64,000 nucleotides of DNA from Lactuca virosa (GCA_928212115.1 CAKMRJ010005523.1:96585360-96649359); one strand, 5' to 3'. Numbered from the stretch's first letter, positions 23,200 to 34,922 are shown. The notes: generated from the sequence alone by a model not told the origin. Translations and numbers: made by a program.

Positions 23200-23760
23200 A
23201 GAGTCAATCTTCTTGACTTGATCAACCTTATGATCTTTCAGGTAAATAGGCTGCTTCGCAATCAATCCCCCTTCCTTTGGCAAGAGAAACATAGGGACTC
23301 TTTGGGAATGGTACATGGGACTATCGCAGACTTAGCATTTCTCTTTACCATTTGGTCAACCTAGTTGACTATGGTCAATCCCTTTCCTTGGGAAGAGAAG
23401 GCTTTTCTAGATATCCAATGTTACCCATGTCAATGTCCATGGTAGTTTGGGAAGTTGATCTACTAATCAAATTTTCTCTCCCAGTGCTCCAAATTATTGT
23501 TGATTAAGCAGCACCAAGCAAATAGATAAGATCATTAAGGGTCATGTCATAGTCTGTTTCATAGTAGTCCCAAAGGAATTCACTATGTGACTTAGAAAGT
23601 GATTGAACCACGAACTTTCTCAAGAGTTTGACACCCAACTCTCCCGGCTTGTTAATATGTGACTTCATCTCCAAGATGCGATCACACATAGACCTTGCTT
23701 GCCAATAGGGCTTGAGTGACCTTGAACTTGTGGGTTAGGGAGAATAATTGGAGGAGGTGG
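23200..23760 (-). pseudogene. Decayed gag of D
   Basis: A 61-codon piece (23504-23689) reads LEMKSHINKPGELGVKLLRKFVVQSL and LNDLIYLLGAA, matching gag of B (41741-42025). A zinc-knuckle relic near 23250-23290 reads CFSCQRKGD then a stop, with the His and last Cys lost. As in B, the central gag is missing: a proline-rich start (complement of GGAGGAGGTGGAGG near 23750) runs almost straight into the LEMKSHI region. Confidence 0.75.
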
Positions 23761-25617
23761 AGGAAGTGAAGTTCCAAGAGATTTAGGAGGATCATAGATG
23801 TCTGAAACAAACATCTTTTTGGGAGATATTCAAGATAGTTGATCTAAAGTCTTTAATATAACACCCAATATGAAATATTAAGGCTAGGACCCAACAAAGT
23901 ATTTTATAATTTGGAAGAGGGATGCCGTAATCCAAGCTATAAAATATTTGAAGGTAGGTGAATGACGATTCACCAATTTCCACCAAGATAAACGAAATGT
24001 ATTATTAGGTTTTAATTGGTTTTGAAACTCCTAGATTCTTTTGAGATTCATTGAACTTTTCAAAGGCATGTTTCAATCTCGAGTGTGCCCTTCAGGTTTT
24101 GTGACTGGGATGCCGAGGATCACAAAACAAGGTGTGAATAACCATGCAAATATACTTGGTACCCTTAATATTTACCCCTCAATCGATGTGCCGATTAACC
24201 ACACACGCTCCACCGATACTATGATAAACATTAAGTTACCCTTTGCCTACCTTGTTAAATCAAGCTAGTGTGCCGGTTAACCACACACGCTCCACTAACT
24301 GACTTAAGCAAAGTGCAAAGTGTAATTTCATGGGTTAGCACCAAATTCACATTTTCCTAAGTAACTAAGATTGGGTATTATTAAGAGTTTAGTTACTTAG
24401 TATTTATCATTAATACTTTTAATGAAGGGAGAATTATAGTCCTTGTCCTACCCGTTCAGCTAACGACCCTCCACCGGTCAAGGAAGCGGTGGGTGAGAGT
24501 GGACACCCATTAAACTGCCATTTTATAGGCAGTAACCTTATACCCCCCTTATAGACCGGCTTTGTAAATGAGGTCTACTAATGGTAAGACGAATTTACTC
24601 TTATACATATATATAAATATTATTAACTTATAATATTATAAAGTATAAGGGTTGAATTTTAACTTTTAAAATTCTAAGGGCTTAACTTGGAATTAAAGGA
24701 TTCATAAGTGAAAACTTTACAAATTCCAAAACTTGAGGGCAAGTTTTTTGAAACTATTCAAAACTTTTCATTTCATAACTTATGAGTTTAATGGTCATTA
24801 AAATGAAGACTCTTCATTTTTTATGTAACTTCTTATTCTTTAATAACACTTTTAAAGAAGTGACCCTTAAACATCCATAACTTGAGGACAAGTTATGGAG
24901 TCATAATACTATTTAATGAAAAAGACTCTTCATTTTTTTTATGTAACCTATGACACTTTTATGAGTTTTAAGATTCATAAATATGACCTTTTATGTAACT
25001 TGAGGACAAGTTACAAAAACACATTTTATGAACTACCTCTAGATTAATTAGGATTGAAAACAACTAAAACACAATTTTTTTTTCCATTAATCTAAACTAA
25101 CTCATAAATCAAGGAAACATAAACACTTTTGGTAATCCATAACTTATGGAGTTAAATGCTTATTTTATGATGAAACTTTTCATGTTCCATAACTTAAGAA
25201 TAAGTTATGGAATTCTTTAAAGCATTAACACCAAATTTTGTAACTCCATAAAAACTTTGAATCAATTTTTTTTTAAATCTTTTCATATCCATAACTTATG
25301 GAGGTTTCAAAACACTTAAGATCACAACTTAAAAAAAAAAACTTTTGAGCTCCAAAATTTTATGACAAAATTTGTAACTCCTTAAAACATTTAGATCAAA
25401 CTTTTAAAACTAATAAAATAATCATATCATTTTATCTTTTACTAAATTTGACCTAATTCAACTCATATAGCAAATGATTCAAATTTTACAAATAATTAGT
25501 TTTTTCACAAAACAAGTAATTATCTTAAAATTTGACAAACTTCATGTTTTTTTTTCTTTTTTTTTTCAACTTCAAAAATCAAACATTTGCATGAATATAA
25601 CAGAAAACAACCCATGA
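23761..25617 (-). other. 5' leader of D with conserved structured block
   Basis: Non-coding, about 1.86 kb. It contains the GTGACTGGGATGCCGAGGAT hairpin word (24100-24126), two GGTTAACCACACACGCTCC-type words (24190, 24273), the conserved block at 24445-24590 with perfect stems CCACCG/CGGTGG and ACTGCC/GGCAGT, then a low-complexity stretch (24700-25560) with repeated AACTTGAGGACAAGTT and ATAACTTATGGA words. Confidence 0.75.
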
Positions 25618-25628
25618 CTCTGATACCA
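25618..25628 (-). other. Primer binding site of D
   Basis: CTCTGATACCA, an 11-base match to the tRNA-iMet primer site, with the next base changed. Confidence 0.85.
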
Positions 25629-25629
25629 C

Positions 25630-26395
25630 TATTGGTTATGGGCATTCTAACACTCCTATGGTGTACATGCAACCCTATAAACCTTCGATCTATGTTTTCT
25701 CTATTATACATGCAAATATTAAATATTCCAAGGTTTCATCCTAACTAGCATATTATGAAGCACCTATACTACAAAGTTCTAGTTAGATGACATACCTTTT
25801 GATGTAGCTTGATGTCTTCAAGCTTTAAGAGCTTAGCCCCAATAGTGTGGAAGCCTCAAGTGGAATCACAAATCACCAAAACACCTTGGAAAACCTTTAG
25901 AGAATATGGATACTTGGCTCACACTATGAAATCGGTTATTGCCCTCTTTAGTGTATCCACACTAGCCACTAGCATTATTTCATGAACTATAAGACCCTTT
26001 ATATAGTGTGGAGGATTAGGGTTAAACCCTAATACCCATGACCTTTCATTTCCTAGGATCCATGGGTTAAAGCTCCATGGACTATCCATGAAGAGTTAGC
26101 CCAACCTAAATGAACTTGGCCCACTACACATATATATATCTAAGAGTCCATATTTAATTAGTTCTTTTTGATCACTTAATTAATTATAAATTAATTCTTG
26201 ATCAATACTAATTAAATAATATGATTATATATTAATATATTAGAGCTTATAATATATTAATATAAATCATAAATATACTATTCTCAAAAGACTATCCATA
26301 TAAATTGTGTCGGTGAAGTGCAACCCAAATGGACCATGTCGGGTCGGATCAAGTACATACCAAATATAGTTATGGACTTAGACATTAATCCAACA
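25630..26395 (-). repeat. 5' LTR of D
   Basis: 766 bp; the inner TG reads TA. Minus-strand TATA box at 25998-26005. Ends CCAACA before the ATTTT duplication. Confidence 0.92.
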
Positions 26396-26624
26396 ATTTT
26401 GGGGAACTCACTAAGGTTTGTGCAATTATAAGACTATGTATGTTTATGTATGGCTCGGCGTGACTGCACCGCATCCACCAGAGTTTTCCGCATTGACAAT
26501 TTTCAATATTTACTTTGATGTTTAAATAATATATTCACTTTGATCGGTTTTGGAGCAACTCGTTTGTATGATTTATTGTTTTAAAAATGAAAATTTTACT
26601 ATGAATTTTTGGGACGTTACAAGT

Positions 26625-26637
26625 TGGTATCATAGCC
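26625..26637 (+). other. Primer binding site of A (tRNA-iMet)
   Basis: TGGTATCATAGCC, one mismatch to the TGGTATCAGAGCC seen intact in F, three bases after the 5' LTR end. Confidence 0.88.
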
Positions 26638-27769
26638 TTGGTTTGAGGGATTTGGGCATACTCTTGGGTGTGTCTGAACTCAAATTAAGGATTTATAAAA
26701 TATTTTAAAAGAAAATGATTTCTAAAAAGATTTTTTAAAAAAGAAAAAGAAAAAGGGGGTGTGATGCGTGCAATCATCCGAGCTCAAGTAAGTGATTCCT
26801 AGAATACGCATGCATGTTGATATGTTATATGATATGAATGTTTACATGGTAGGATATGGCTAGGGACACTTTCAGGAATTGCATGATAGATTTGCCTGGT
26901 ATGTGATGCCCTATAGCCTAGGAGGAATTAGATGCTATGATGAATTTGGAATCTGTATTGATAGAAGTTATTGCTAAGTGTATGCTTTAAAAATTATATA
27001 TGGTTAGGATCATATAGCACTAGAATAACTGATTTGGCCTTATTTCATGTTCCTTGTCTAGTTGTGGTCCTAGGGTAGAGTCTTTCATTCGACAATATAT
27101 TTGATCCTGTATTGTGTATAATTTACATGCATAATGCAACTGGAAGTGAGAGCAGAAGTTCCTAGCATGGTAGTAGCAAGTGAGATTGGGATGCCCTTTT
27201 TTGATTTGTGGCTCAGAGTGTTACTGCACGAATGCTGCTTGTTTTGTGCTTTGTAGGACCCTTATTGATGTGAGTTAACCATTAAGTGAATGCGTTAAGT
27301 CACATGCTGCAAAGGTTAAATAATCACAGAGTGATGGATTTAGCCCTATTTCATAACTCTCGTCTGAGTCTAACCGTTGTGGGGTTGAGTCTTTCACTCA
27401 AAGTATTATCTAAGCTTTGTTGCATCTGATTGTATTCATGAAGTGATTAGCTGAAATTAGTGGGAGTTCTTCAGCAACTGATGGCAGGGTGAGATTGGAA
27501 CCTAAGAGAGCCGAGGAAGTGTTTTAGTGAGTATGGATGCGCTATTTAACAGGTATTTGGAATACCAGTATGAGAAGGTGACTTAGAAGATTCAGGATAA
27601 TTCTTGAGGAAAGTATGGATAGGTGTGGAAGGTAGTATTGGGCCCGTACTACTGAAAGCACAGAATCCATACTCGAATCAAGGAAGGTGACATATGTTAT
27701 AGGAAGCTTGTAGGATGAGGAATTTAATAGGAATGTTCTGATTATTGTATGGTTGTTTTCAGTATGGTG
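26638..27769 (+). other. 5' leader of A
   Basis: About 1.1 kb, non-coding, colinear with the leader of F (49685-50596). Shared strings include GGGCCCGTACTACTGAAAGC just upstream of gag. No ORF worth reporting. Confidence 0.6.
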
Positions 27770-28877
27770 ATGAGCACTCGTGGCGGAGGATCCGGTTCAG
27801 GCTTTGGTGGTGGCACTGGAACGATGGATGAGCAATTGCAAGACTTCATCTTGTTGGAGATCACTCGCAACATTTTGGAGCCGACTCTTGTGATCTTTGG
27901 TTCGATTAAGGAGGCGATTATGGAGATTTTGGATGAGCGTCCGGGCATGTTCCACACTAAGATTTTGGCTATTATGGGGGCTCTCACTCTTTCCTTCCGC
28001 GAGTTTCGTGCTTGTGGAGCTCTCGAGTTCTTTAGGGAGAAGGACCCCATTGCTAGTAGGAGGTGGTTAGCGAACACAGTGAATGCTTTCCGGACGAGCT
28101 TCTGCTGCAAGGGGTCGAAGGCCAGATTTGATTTTTGTCTTGTGAAAGACAGAGCCCGAGATTGGTGGGAGGAGGTGTACTTCACTTTGGAGGTGAGGCC
28201 AATGAGACGATGACGTGGGATAAGTTTGTGACCCGGTTTAGGGCAGAGTTTGCACCAACTATCGAGGTGCAGTAGTTGGCGAGAGAGTTTCATGACCTTC
28301 TCTAGACGAATGAGACTGTGGTGGAGATCACCGTAAAATTCAGGGAGAGAGCCTTATTGGTTCCACAGTATGCCGTGCACGAGGAGATGAAGAAGACTCG
28401 ATATCATGACATGCTCCGAGATGATATCAGGGAGTTTGTTAGGTTTTTAGCTTGTCGGACCTTGGAGGACATGATAGCTAGAGCCCGAGAGCAGGAGATA
28501 GATTTGGAGCACCTCAGGAAGAATAAGGCAGAGTAGGTTTAGACAGCTAGGGGTCCTACGAAGAGACCCAAGACTTCTGATCATCGAGTGAGAGGCCAAC
28601 AGGGCCGAGGTCAGTGCAGCACGTGTATGAAATAACATGATGGAGTTTGTCGATCTAGGGGTTCAGGTTGCTACAAGTGTGGCAGGTTTGGTAATGTCAA
28701 TAGTGATTGTCCCCAGGGGACGAGTTCATTATGTTTCCACCTACAACCAAGTGGGCTACAAGAAGGTCGACTGTCCGGAGTTGATGAGGGGAGCAGTGAG
28801 GGCACTTGCTTCATCCACTCTGAGGATTACTGATAGTCGCGAGGCCAGAGTGGATGTTCCTGTGGTGAGGAATTGAG
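27770..28877 (+). pseudogene. Gypsy gag of A
   Basis: Begins MSTRGGGSGSGFGGGTGT at the ATG at 27770, the same start as in F. The N-terminal 148 codons are open. After a frameshift near 28200 the capsid part continues (WDKFVTRFRAEFAPTIEV, ITVKFRERALLVPQYAVHEEMKKTRYHDMLRDDIREFV in pieces), then zinc-knuckle relics: CYKCGRFGNVNSDCP, with the usual His replaced by Asn, and a damaged one near 28737-28775. TAG codons at 28273-28275 and 28303-28305 align with CAG in F. Part of the N-terminal capsid region differs from F. Not functional. Confidence 0.8.
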
Positions 28878-30918
28878 CATTATAGTCACAGGGCGAGGAG
28901 ATCCGAGTTCCACCAGTTGACGTCGTAGGTATGAGATGTATTCCTTCCTTCATGCTCTTATTATTATGCTTATGATTATGTGTTTGTGTATAAGACGCTA
29001 TGTGTGGTTTATCTAAGTTTCCACCTAGGAATCAGGATTTTTCTCATGATGGTCTAGACATATAATTTTGAGAATCTTCATATGCCATTTTGCATATCGT
29101 AAGCCACTTTTAGAGGAGGATTGAGTATTCTGCTTAGGAGACCAGCAGTTGGTCTGATCTTTGGAGGTGTTAGCAAGAATTCAAGGAATCGGCAAGGTGG
29201 GCATGTTGGGTTTGAATGTAGAATATGTAGGGGTTTTCATGTTTTTGCGGAAATGAGGTATTGGTTAAACCATGGGGTAAGATTGGTGGTTGTTAAGTTC
29301 ATACATTCATAGTGTGGACAGTTGCAGGTATGCATAGGAATTGTTCTAGTGCAAGTAGGTTGATGAATTGGTTGGGTACCTGTACCGATAGTTGAGATTT
29401 TGCTTTCCATCCGATAAAGTCGCCAAGGACTTGTAATGGATTCAATGGAAAGTGCTTAAGGATATTGAGATTAGATGAGGTATTGGAAAATATTCATTCG
29501 GTATTGGAATGTATATGCGCTAGGCTTAGCTGGTCAAGGAAAGATAGATATTGTAAAGCTTAGGTTGCCGACTTCAACCATCAATAGGGAGTGATCAGGG
29601 GTAACATATCACTCTTAAGTAAGAGGGAAGTGTTGTTCGCATGGGTTGTTTCAGCCATTGGGATTGGCAAAAATCAAGATGAATCCAAGTGGGAGAGAAT
29701 CGTTGGAATAATGGGAATAAGCCAAGGTGCGAAACCAGGATGAGTTTTATATCGCAGGAAAGTGCAGAGCCAGTTCTAATTGCAGTGTGGACTGAGGTTT
29801 GCATGAGGAATGAGGATTCAGGTTATCTTTTCCGAATATATGAAGCATCAGTCATGGCACAAAGAGGAGATATGATTAGGTTCAGGTTCAAGGTTGTTAT
29901 AGAACCTCTATGCCCGTTCTTGTCTGATAAAGGTTTTGGGACTCGAAACATGACCCGCATACCTGATTGGGGTATAGTCGAATGAGGCTTTGACCCATGA
30001 TTTATTTAGTTGGCAGGTAGCGATAGAAGTGTTGTAAGACTGCGGGGTGGCCATAACATTCACTAGGTTGGCAGATAGTGTAGTAGTGTTGTAAGACTAT
30101 GGGGTGGCCCTTAGCATTCAACTTGTCCATAAGTAGTTGCAATGATGTTGAGGAGCTATGATTAGGCTCGTAGCTTCCTTTAGGTAGAATTAGACCATGG
30201 TAGGATGGGTCGCAAGACTATGGGAAGGCCACAACATTCGTGGGATTGAGGAAGGTTGCGGGTTGTTTGGGGCCGGTCGTGATGTAAGACTATAGTTGGG
30301 CGTGTAGCATTTATTTAGAGCAAAGTAGGTTATGTTGCATTAGTGTAATGGTTGGTTATGTTATCCCTGGTTGGAACAGGAGGACTGTTGAAGCCTTATA
30401 TACAAATAGGTTAGAGTAGCTTTTCTAGACAGACTCTTGGATATAATCTCATGGTACAATCATTTGAAAGGATGTCGGTTTCAGCAACCGGTCGGGAATA
30501 CGACACTTTAGATAATTGGTAGATCAGCTCGGAGCTCAAAAGATATTGGATAGATAAAAAAATGTGAATGCTTGGTCAGTAGGATAATTTAGGGTCGTAA
30601 GGATTTCGTTCGGATTAGATTACGAAGTGGAGCCATATTGGCTGTGATTCAGAATGGTTTTGTATGTCGGGAAGTCAGATAAGGTATTGGATTCCTGGAT
30701 TTGAGATGAGTAGTGATGGCTGTCCTTTATTGGTTAAGGTCAGCGGGAGCAAGGTTTCGTTCGTCGTCAATATGTGAGTTCTCCTATGGATGGGTTCAAT
30801 TATTGGAAGGCCATCATATGTTAGGGTCGACTTTTATCAGGGATCTAGAAGATATGGTCGGATCATCTAATTTCCTGGAAAATAGTAAGGAGTGATTTCG
30901 AGGACGGGATCTAATTTA
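28878..30918 (+). other. Non-coding 3' domain of A (no pol)
   Basis: Two kilobases where a gypsy element would normally carry protease, RT, RNase H and integrase. I find none of their motifs. The domain is homologous to 52341-54630 in F (shared landmarks include CATATGCCATTTTGCATA near 29079, AATCCAAGTGGG near 29683 and the TGTAAGACT repeats), so it is a stable part of the family rather than random decay. Confidence 0.7.
30016..30310 (+). repeat. TGTAAGACT tandem repeat in A
   Basis: About four degenerate units of roughly 61 bp built on TGTAAGACTGCGGGGTGGCC and CATTCACTAGGTTGG. Orthologous array in F at 53694-54110. Confidence 0.8.
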
Positions 30919-30931
30919 AGTGGGGGAGAGT
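30919..30931 (+). other. Polypurine tract of A
   Basis: AGTGGGGGAGAGT directly before the 3' LTR start; primes plus-strand synthesis. F has the equivalent AGTAAGGGAGAGT. Confidence 0.85.
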
Positions 30932-31594
30932 TATAACACCCTTTTTCGAGTCGTTTCATAATTCGGGGCCGTGACCCGAAGTCCAAGTATCATAAGGCTT
31001 TAGGCTTTGGGGAAAGATAGGTTTAGAGCCATTTGGATGTGGGTAACGTATATTATGTGATCCAAGAGTTTGGTTTGTGCTTTGGAGTCATAGGGTAAAA
31101 TGGGAAAAGTGGTGTTTCAAACTTCTTTTATGAATTAAGGATTTTAGTTCGATGTGTTTTAAATCAAAAGTAATTAGATAGGGTTGTAGAGATCCTCAAT
31201 ACCTGTTCATGGATATAAAGATCGTTGAAAACGGAGTTGGAACGAAGAAGTTATGACCGTTAGAAGTTAGGAAGGTTTTGGGCTTTGTATAGTACGTTGG
31301 GCGTATAGGAAGTACATTGGGCGTACTGGGCATCCCTGGTACGTTGGGCGTACCAAGAGTATGTGATTAGAACCCAAACCCTATTTTTGTAGTTTGAGCC
31401 CTATTTAAGCTCCTTAACTTCCCCAAACACATTCTATTCTCAGCCTCCACCTTTCCAACACCCTCCCTTGAAACCCTAACCCTAGTTTGAGCATTGTGAG
31501 CAAAATAAGGTGTTCTGGAGTGTTCGTGGTGCATCTTGGAGAAGAAGGAGCTCATTGGAGAAGTGTTGGTTGCATTGGAGCTTGTAGATCCAGG

Positions 31595-32999
31595 AGATAA
31601 CATTTATTTTATACATATATTCTTGGCGTTTTCTTATTATTTTATACAATGTTTTTATGATTTTAGAACTAAAATGTACTTATATTGCTTAAACTTACAT
31701 TTTACAGGTATAAATTGTGCTAGAATGGAAAGGAAGTGAAAAGAATGGAATTGCAACTTTATTGCAAAAAGCGAAGAAGTGGCTGAAGAGGCCCATTACA
31801 CCCAACGTAATGGGGGAACGCCCAGTGTTCGTGGCTGGGTCGCTAACTCAGAAAACATTTTTTTTTACAACTTACGCCCAACGTACGAAATCGGTTGCAA
31901 AACCTATATATTGCGATATAGGATGGACCGGAAGAGGGATTACAAATTTTATACTTCTTTGGTCGATAAGAAACACATCTTCTGCCGTTTTGAGGGTCTA
32001 GAAGGCAGCCGGAAGGCTATTAAGCTGACAGGGGAAAATATCTAAAGGATTACGGAGCGGATTCATGCCAGAGATCATGTGGTTTGTTGTTCTGACCATG
32101 ATTAGATTCCAATGTGATTCCATTATGTGTTTACTTTCTGATTTAGGTGTTAAAACCTTTTACTTTGTGTTTATGATTTGATGAATCTTTGAGTTTATGG
32201 TTTAATTTCTATTTGGATTGTTTATTCTTATTTAATTTATTTTGTCATGTGTGATTGCAAGACCCATATGTGTTAAAGATTGTTACTTTGTTCCTTATTG
32301 CTGAATTAATAGACTTTAGATGACCATTCTGATTGTGTTAATTTGAATCATAGTTGTGCATGACCATTGGTAATTATGACTAGTGTTGGACCAAAACTTA
32401 GGGTTAGGAAATAAAGTGATGAACTTTAATGTGTATGCATGAGTAGATGACCATTCTATGTATGATTTAACTCCTATGATCATTAGGGTTATTAAAGATC
32501 AAATCTTGCTTAATACGAATTAAATATTGATTTGCATGATTGTTTATTCACTTGATCAATGAATTAATAGTTGTGTTAAAATCAAAGGATTAATAGTCTG
32601 ACCATGATGCTAGTCATATTAGGAATCGATGAATAATGAATAAATATTCATTGTATTAGTAGTTACACATTATTTTGAGATGTAGTTTGTCTAAATCAAA
32701 GTACCTAAAAGAGATTTGTCTTCAATCAGATTATCGAGATTTGTAGTTTAACCGGTTATTTGAGATTTAATTTAATAAAACCTTTATTTATTGCTTTTGT
32801 GTGATTTGTGTAACCCATAATCAAGAATTCCAAATTAATTCATCATCCTTCCCATTGTGTTCGACACCTGGTCTTACCACAACTATACTATTGCACGATT
32901 CGATACACTGCCTAGTGTGTTTATTAGTTCGGTTGAGATAGAATCAATTTTATAAATTTAAAACTTGAGCAATTAAAAAATATATAAAAACATACATTA
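31595..32999 (+). repeat. 5' LTR of G
   Basis: From AGATAACATTTATTTTATAC (TG start mutated to AG) to ACATACATTA. Contains TACGCCCAACGTA-type words near 31797 and 31870. Frames of 60-94 codons in it (31717-32045) also occur in the other LTR (44766-45126) and are LTR sequence, not genes. Confidence 0.82.
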
Positions 33000-33005
33000 A
33001 GTTTT

Positions 33006-33023
33006 TGGCGTCGTTGCCGGGGA
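33006..33023 (+). other. Primer binding site of G (tRNA-Asp)
   Basis: TGGCGTCGTTGCCGGGGA, an 18-base match to the complement of plant tRNA-Asp 3' end except for T in place of C at position 6. Typical of Athila-lineage gypsy elements. Confidence 0.9.
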
Positions 33024-33911
33024 ACAGTTTTCAATTGATTTTGTTTATTTAATCATTTGTTATTTGTTTTAATTTTTAGTTTTATTTTAGTTTAAATTTC
33101 GTTTGTAACGTGTCACTTGTCGAAGGGTTTTTGTTGTTGTTTAAGTGCACAATTTAATTATTTAAAAATTCCCAATGGAGTGTGATTGAAAATTGATCAA
33201 AAAAATATATAAATAAAATAAGGGCAGGGATTTACATCCATCATAAATCTCATTACATCTTGCGTACAGAAACAGAGGACCGCGTCTAAAAATTTCTCGG
33301 AATAACGAGTACGCCCATCATACATGTGGAGAACTCCCCGCTTATAGAAAGAAGTCGCGATTTCGGAATTGACCTACATCGAGACCCCCTACATACATAG
33401 GTTGTACGCCCAGTGTACCTCATCCGACCCATGTTTAAGTGTTCTTCCCTTATTTCTTTCCTCTTTCACTTATTTTCAAAACACTCTCGCTGTATCGACT
33501 TATACTCAACAAAAAAGTTCCAATTTTTCTTCTTTCTTTGCTGAATTCGACACTAACGTATGATTTTCTTTAACCCTTTTACTTTAATTTGTGGTTTAAT
33601 TTCAAAATCTTGCTACATTATGCGTAAACAGAAATCTAGGGTTTATACCATTTTTTATTTGGCGTCGATTTTCATGAAATTGGTGCTTGATAGCACTTAA
33701 TCAGACTGCACAACACCCTTAGAACATACCGTTTTGCTAGATTGTGGCCTGTAATCGACTGAAAACACCACAAATTGCGCCTCTGGATGTATGCCCAGCG
33801 TACGCAGGACGTACGCCTAGCATACGCGACACTGCCCATATTGATTTTTCTTCTTAATCTATTTAAAATTTGGTTTTATGGTGGTTGTTTGTGCTAAATT
33901 TTTTCAGAATC
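33024..33911 (+). other. 5' leader of G
   Basis: Non-coding, about 0.9 kb. GTACGCCCAGTGTACC-like words occur at 33305, 33408 and 33790-33830. It ends in a TTTTTTCAG at about 33899-33907 that could act as a splice acceptor ahead of ORF1. Confidence 0.55.
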
Positions 33912-34922
33912 ATCCCTAGAGGAAATCAAAGAAGAAACCAAAATCCACCTCCCGAAGAAATTATTGATCATCAATTTTTGCAATTGCCACGAACATTAAA
34001 TGAAGGAACTCGTGAAAGATATCAAGGCAAACTCAGTTTACTGTTCACCAAGGAGATTGACAGCGTACGACCATTCGATTGGGGATTGGCATCCCGAACT
34101 GGACTTGATGAACTAATCCGGAATTTTTTGCAATACACCCACTTGGACGCGAGTGTTGTGCCTTTGTTTGTATGCTATGGTTGGGAAAGATTGTTCAAGA
34201 TACAGGAACCAGTTTATTGGGAATTTTTTTTTGGAGTTTTATTCTACAGTTTCCTTTGATCCTAGGAAGACCCTTGAGGACAAGACAACCTTTTCCTTTC
34301 GACTTGGTGTAGTGAGTTGGGAGTGCAGTGTGATTGAGCTTGCTGTGAGAGTGGAAGTTTATACTTTGGATGAGATGAGGAGTGTCCACTTTTCGACATT
34401 TCTTGCTGATTGTGTTACAGGACGGCCTACTGATTCCAACGAGAATGTATTTTCGGCTGAGATTACCGGGGAAGTGTATATACAATCAACTACTCGAGGA
34501 AAAATGATTCGTTCAACTACTTACAAATTAGTACATCGCCTGATTTCTATATCTCTCACACATCACAAGAATAGTGAGAGGGTGCCTTCTACTGATCTTT
34601 TTTACCTATGGACACTTGTTACACCAGGGAGGCAACTGAACCTTCCATGGCTTTAGCCACGTATATGGGGCGAAAGGCCAGGGGACGTCGTGATGATAGC
34701 CCAATTTTTGGTGGGCATTTCATCACATGTTTGGCTAGATCATATTCATTATTGGCGACATATATCACGAGGTCGATGGTGTTTTATGATGTGAGGGTGA
34801 TGAGTTTGCAGCTGATGGAGTCGATGAGGGTACTTTTGCGTGGTGAGGATGGAATTTTGAGGATACGACCAGATGACGAGGTTCCAGAGGAGGGTGCAGC
34901 CCAGCCAGAGCCTGAGAGATGA
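33912..34922 (+). pseudogene. Athila ORF1-type (gag-region) protein of G
   Basis: Pieces in two frames (33870-34259, 34153-34656, 34608-34922) make one protein of about 335 residues. It shows features of the plant Athila ORF-1 family: PRGNQRRNQNPPPEE start, GWERLFKIQEPVYWEF, then FSFRLGVVSWECSVIELA and a C-terminal RGRRDDSPIFGGHFIT region with an acidic end. Breaks: the expected initiator before PRGN reads ATC (33912-33914), a shift at the T run near 34225 and a shift near 34650. Its role is not established; it occupies the gag position in short Athila derivatives. Confidence 0.75.

Larger units (their letters stand above)
18836..26400 (-). mobile_element. Copia element D, non-autonomous, TSD ATTTT
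   Basis: Element 18841-26395 in the 5' LTR of A, flanked by ATTTT at 18836-18840 and 26396-26400. Both LTRs are exactly 766 bp and I count 12 differences between them (1.6 percent), so it inserted recently. Yet the 6.0-kb internal region has no coding frame longer than about 60 codons of gag or pol. Primer site, polypurine tract and LTR ends are recognisable, so it was probably mobilised in trans. Confidence 0.9.
9218..26621 (+). repeat. 5' LTR of A, in three pieces
   Basis: The pieces are 9218-10890, about 18660-18840 and 26396-26621, separated by copia C and D. They align in order with the 3' LTR of A and less closely with LTR F. A TATA-like CTATTTAAG lies near 9690. GTACGTTGGGCGTAC-type words occur at 9590-9660 and 10440-10560. 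A segment around GGTATTTTGGGGAACTCACTAAG appears at 18785 and again at 26396, showing a local duplication present before D inserted. Confidence 0.8.

Noticed and set aside
27742..28293. Minus-strand ORF of 183 codons
   Set aside because: Antisense to gag A; the plus strand carries the recognisable MSTRGGG gag and zinc knuckles.
31717..32045. Overlapping ORFs of 88-94 codons, repeated at 44766-45126
   Set aside because: They recur because they lie in the two LTRs of G. They overlap in two frames, have no recognisable domain and the duplicates have drifted without frame preservation.
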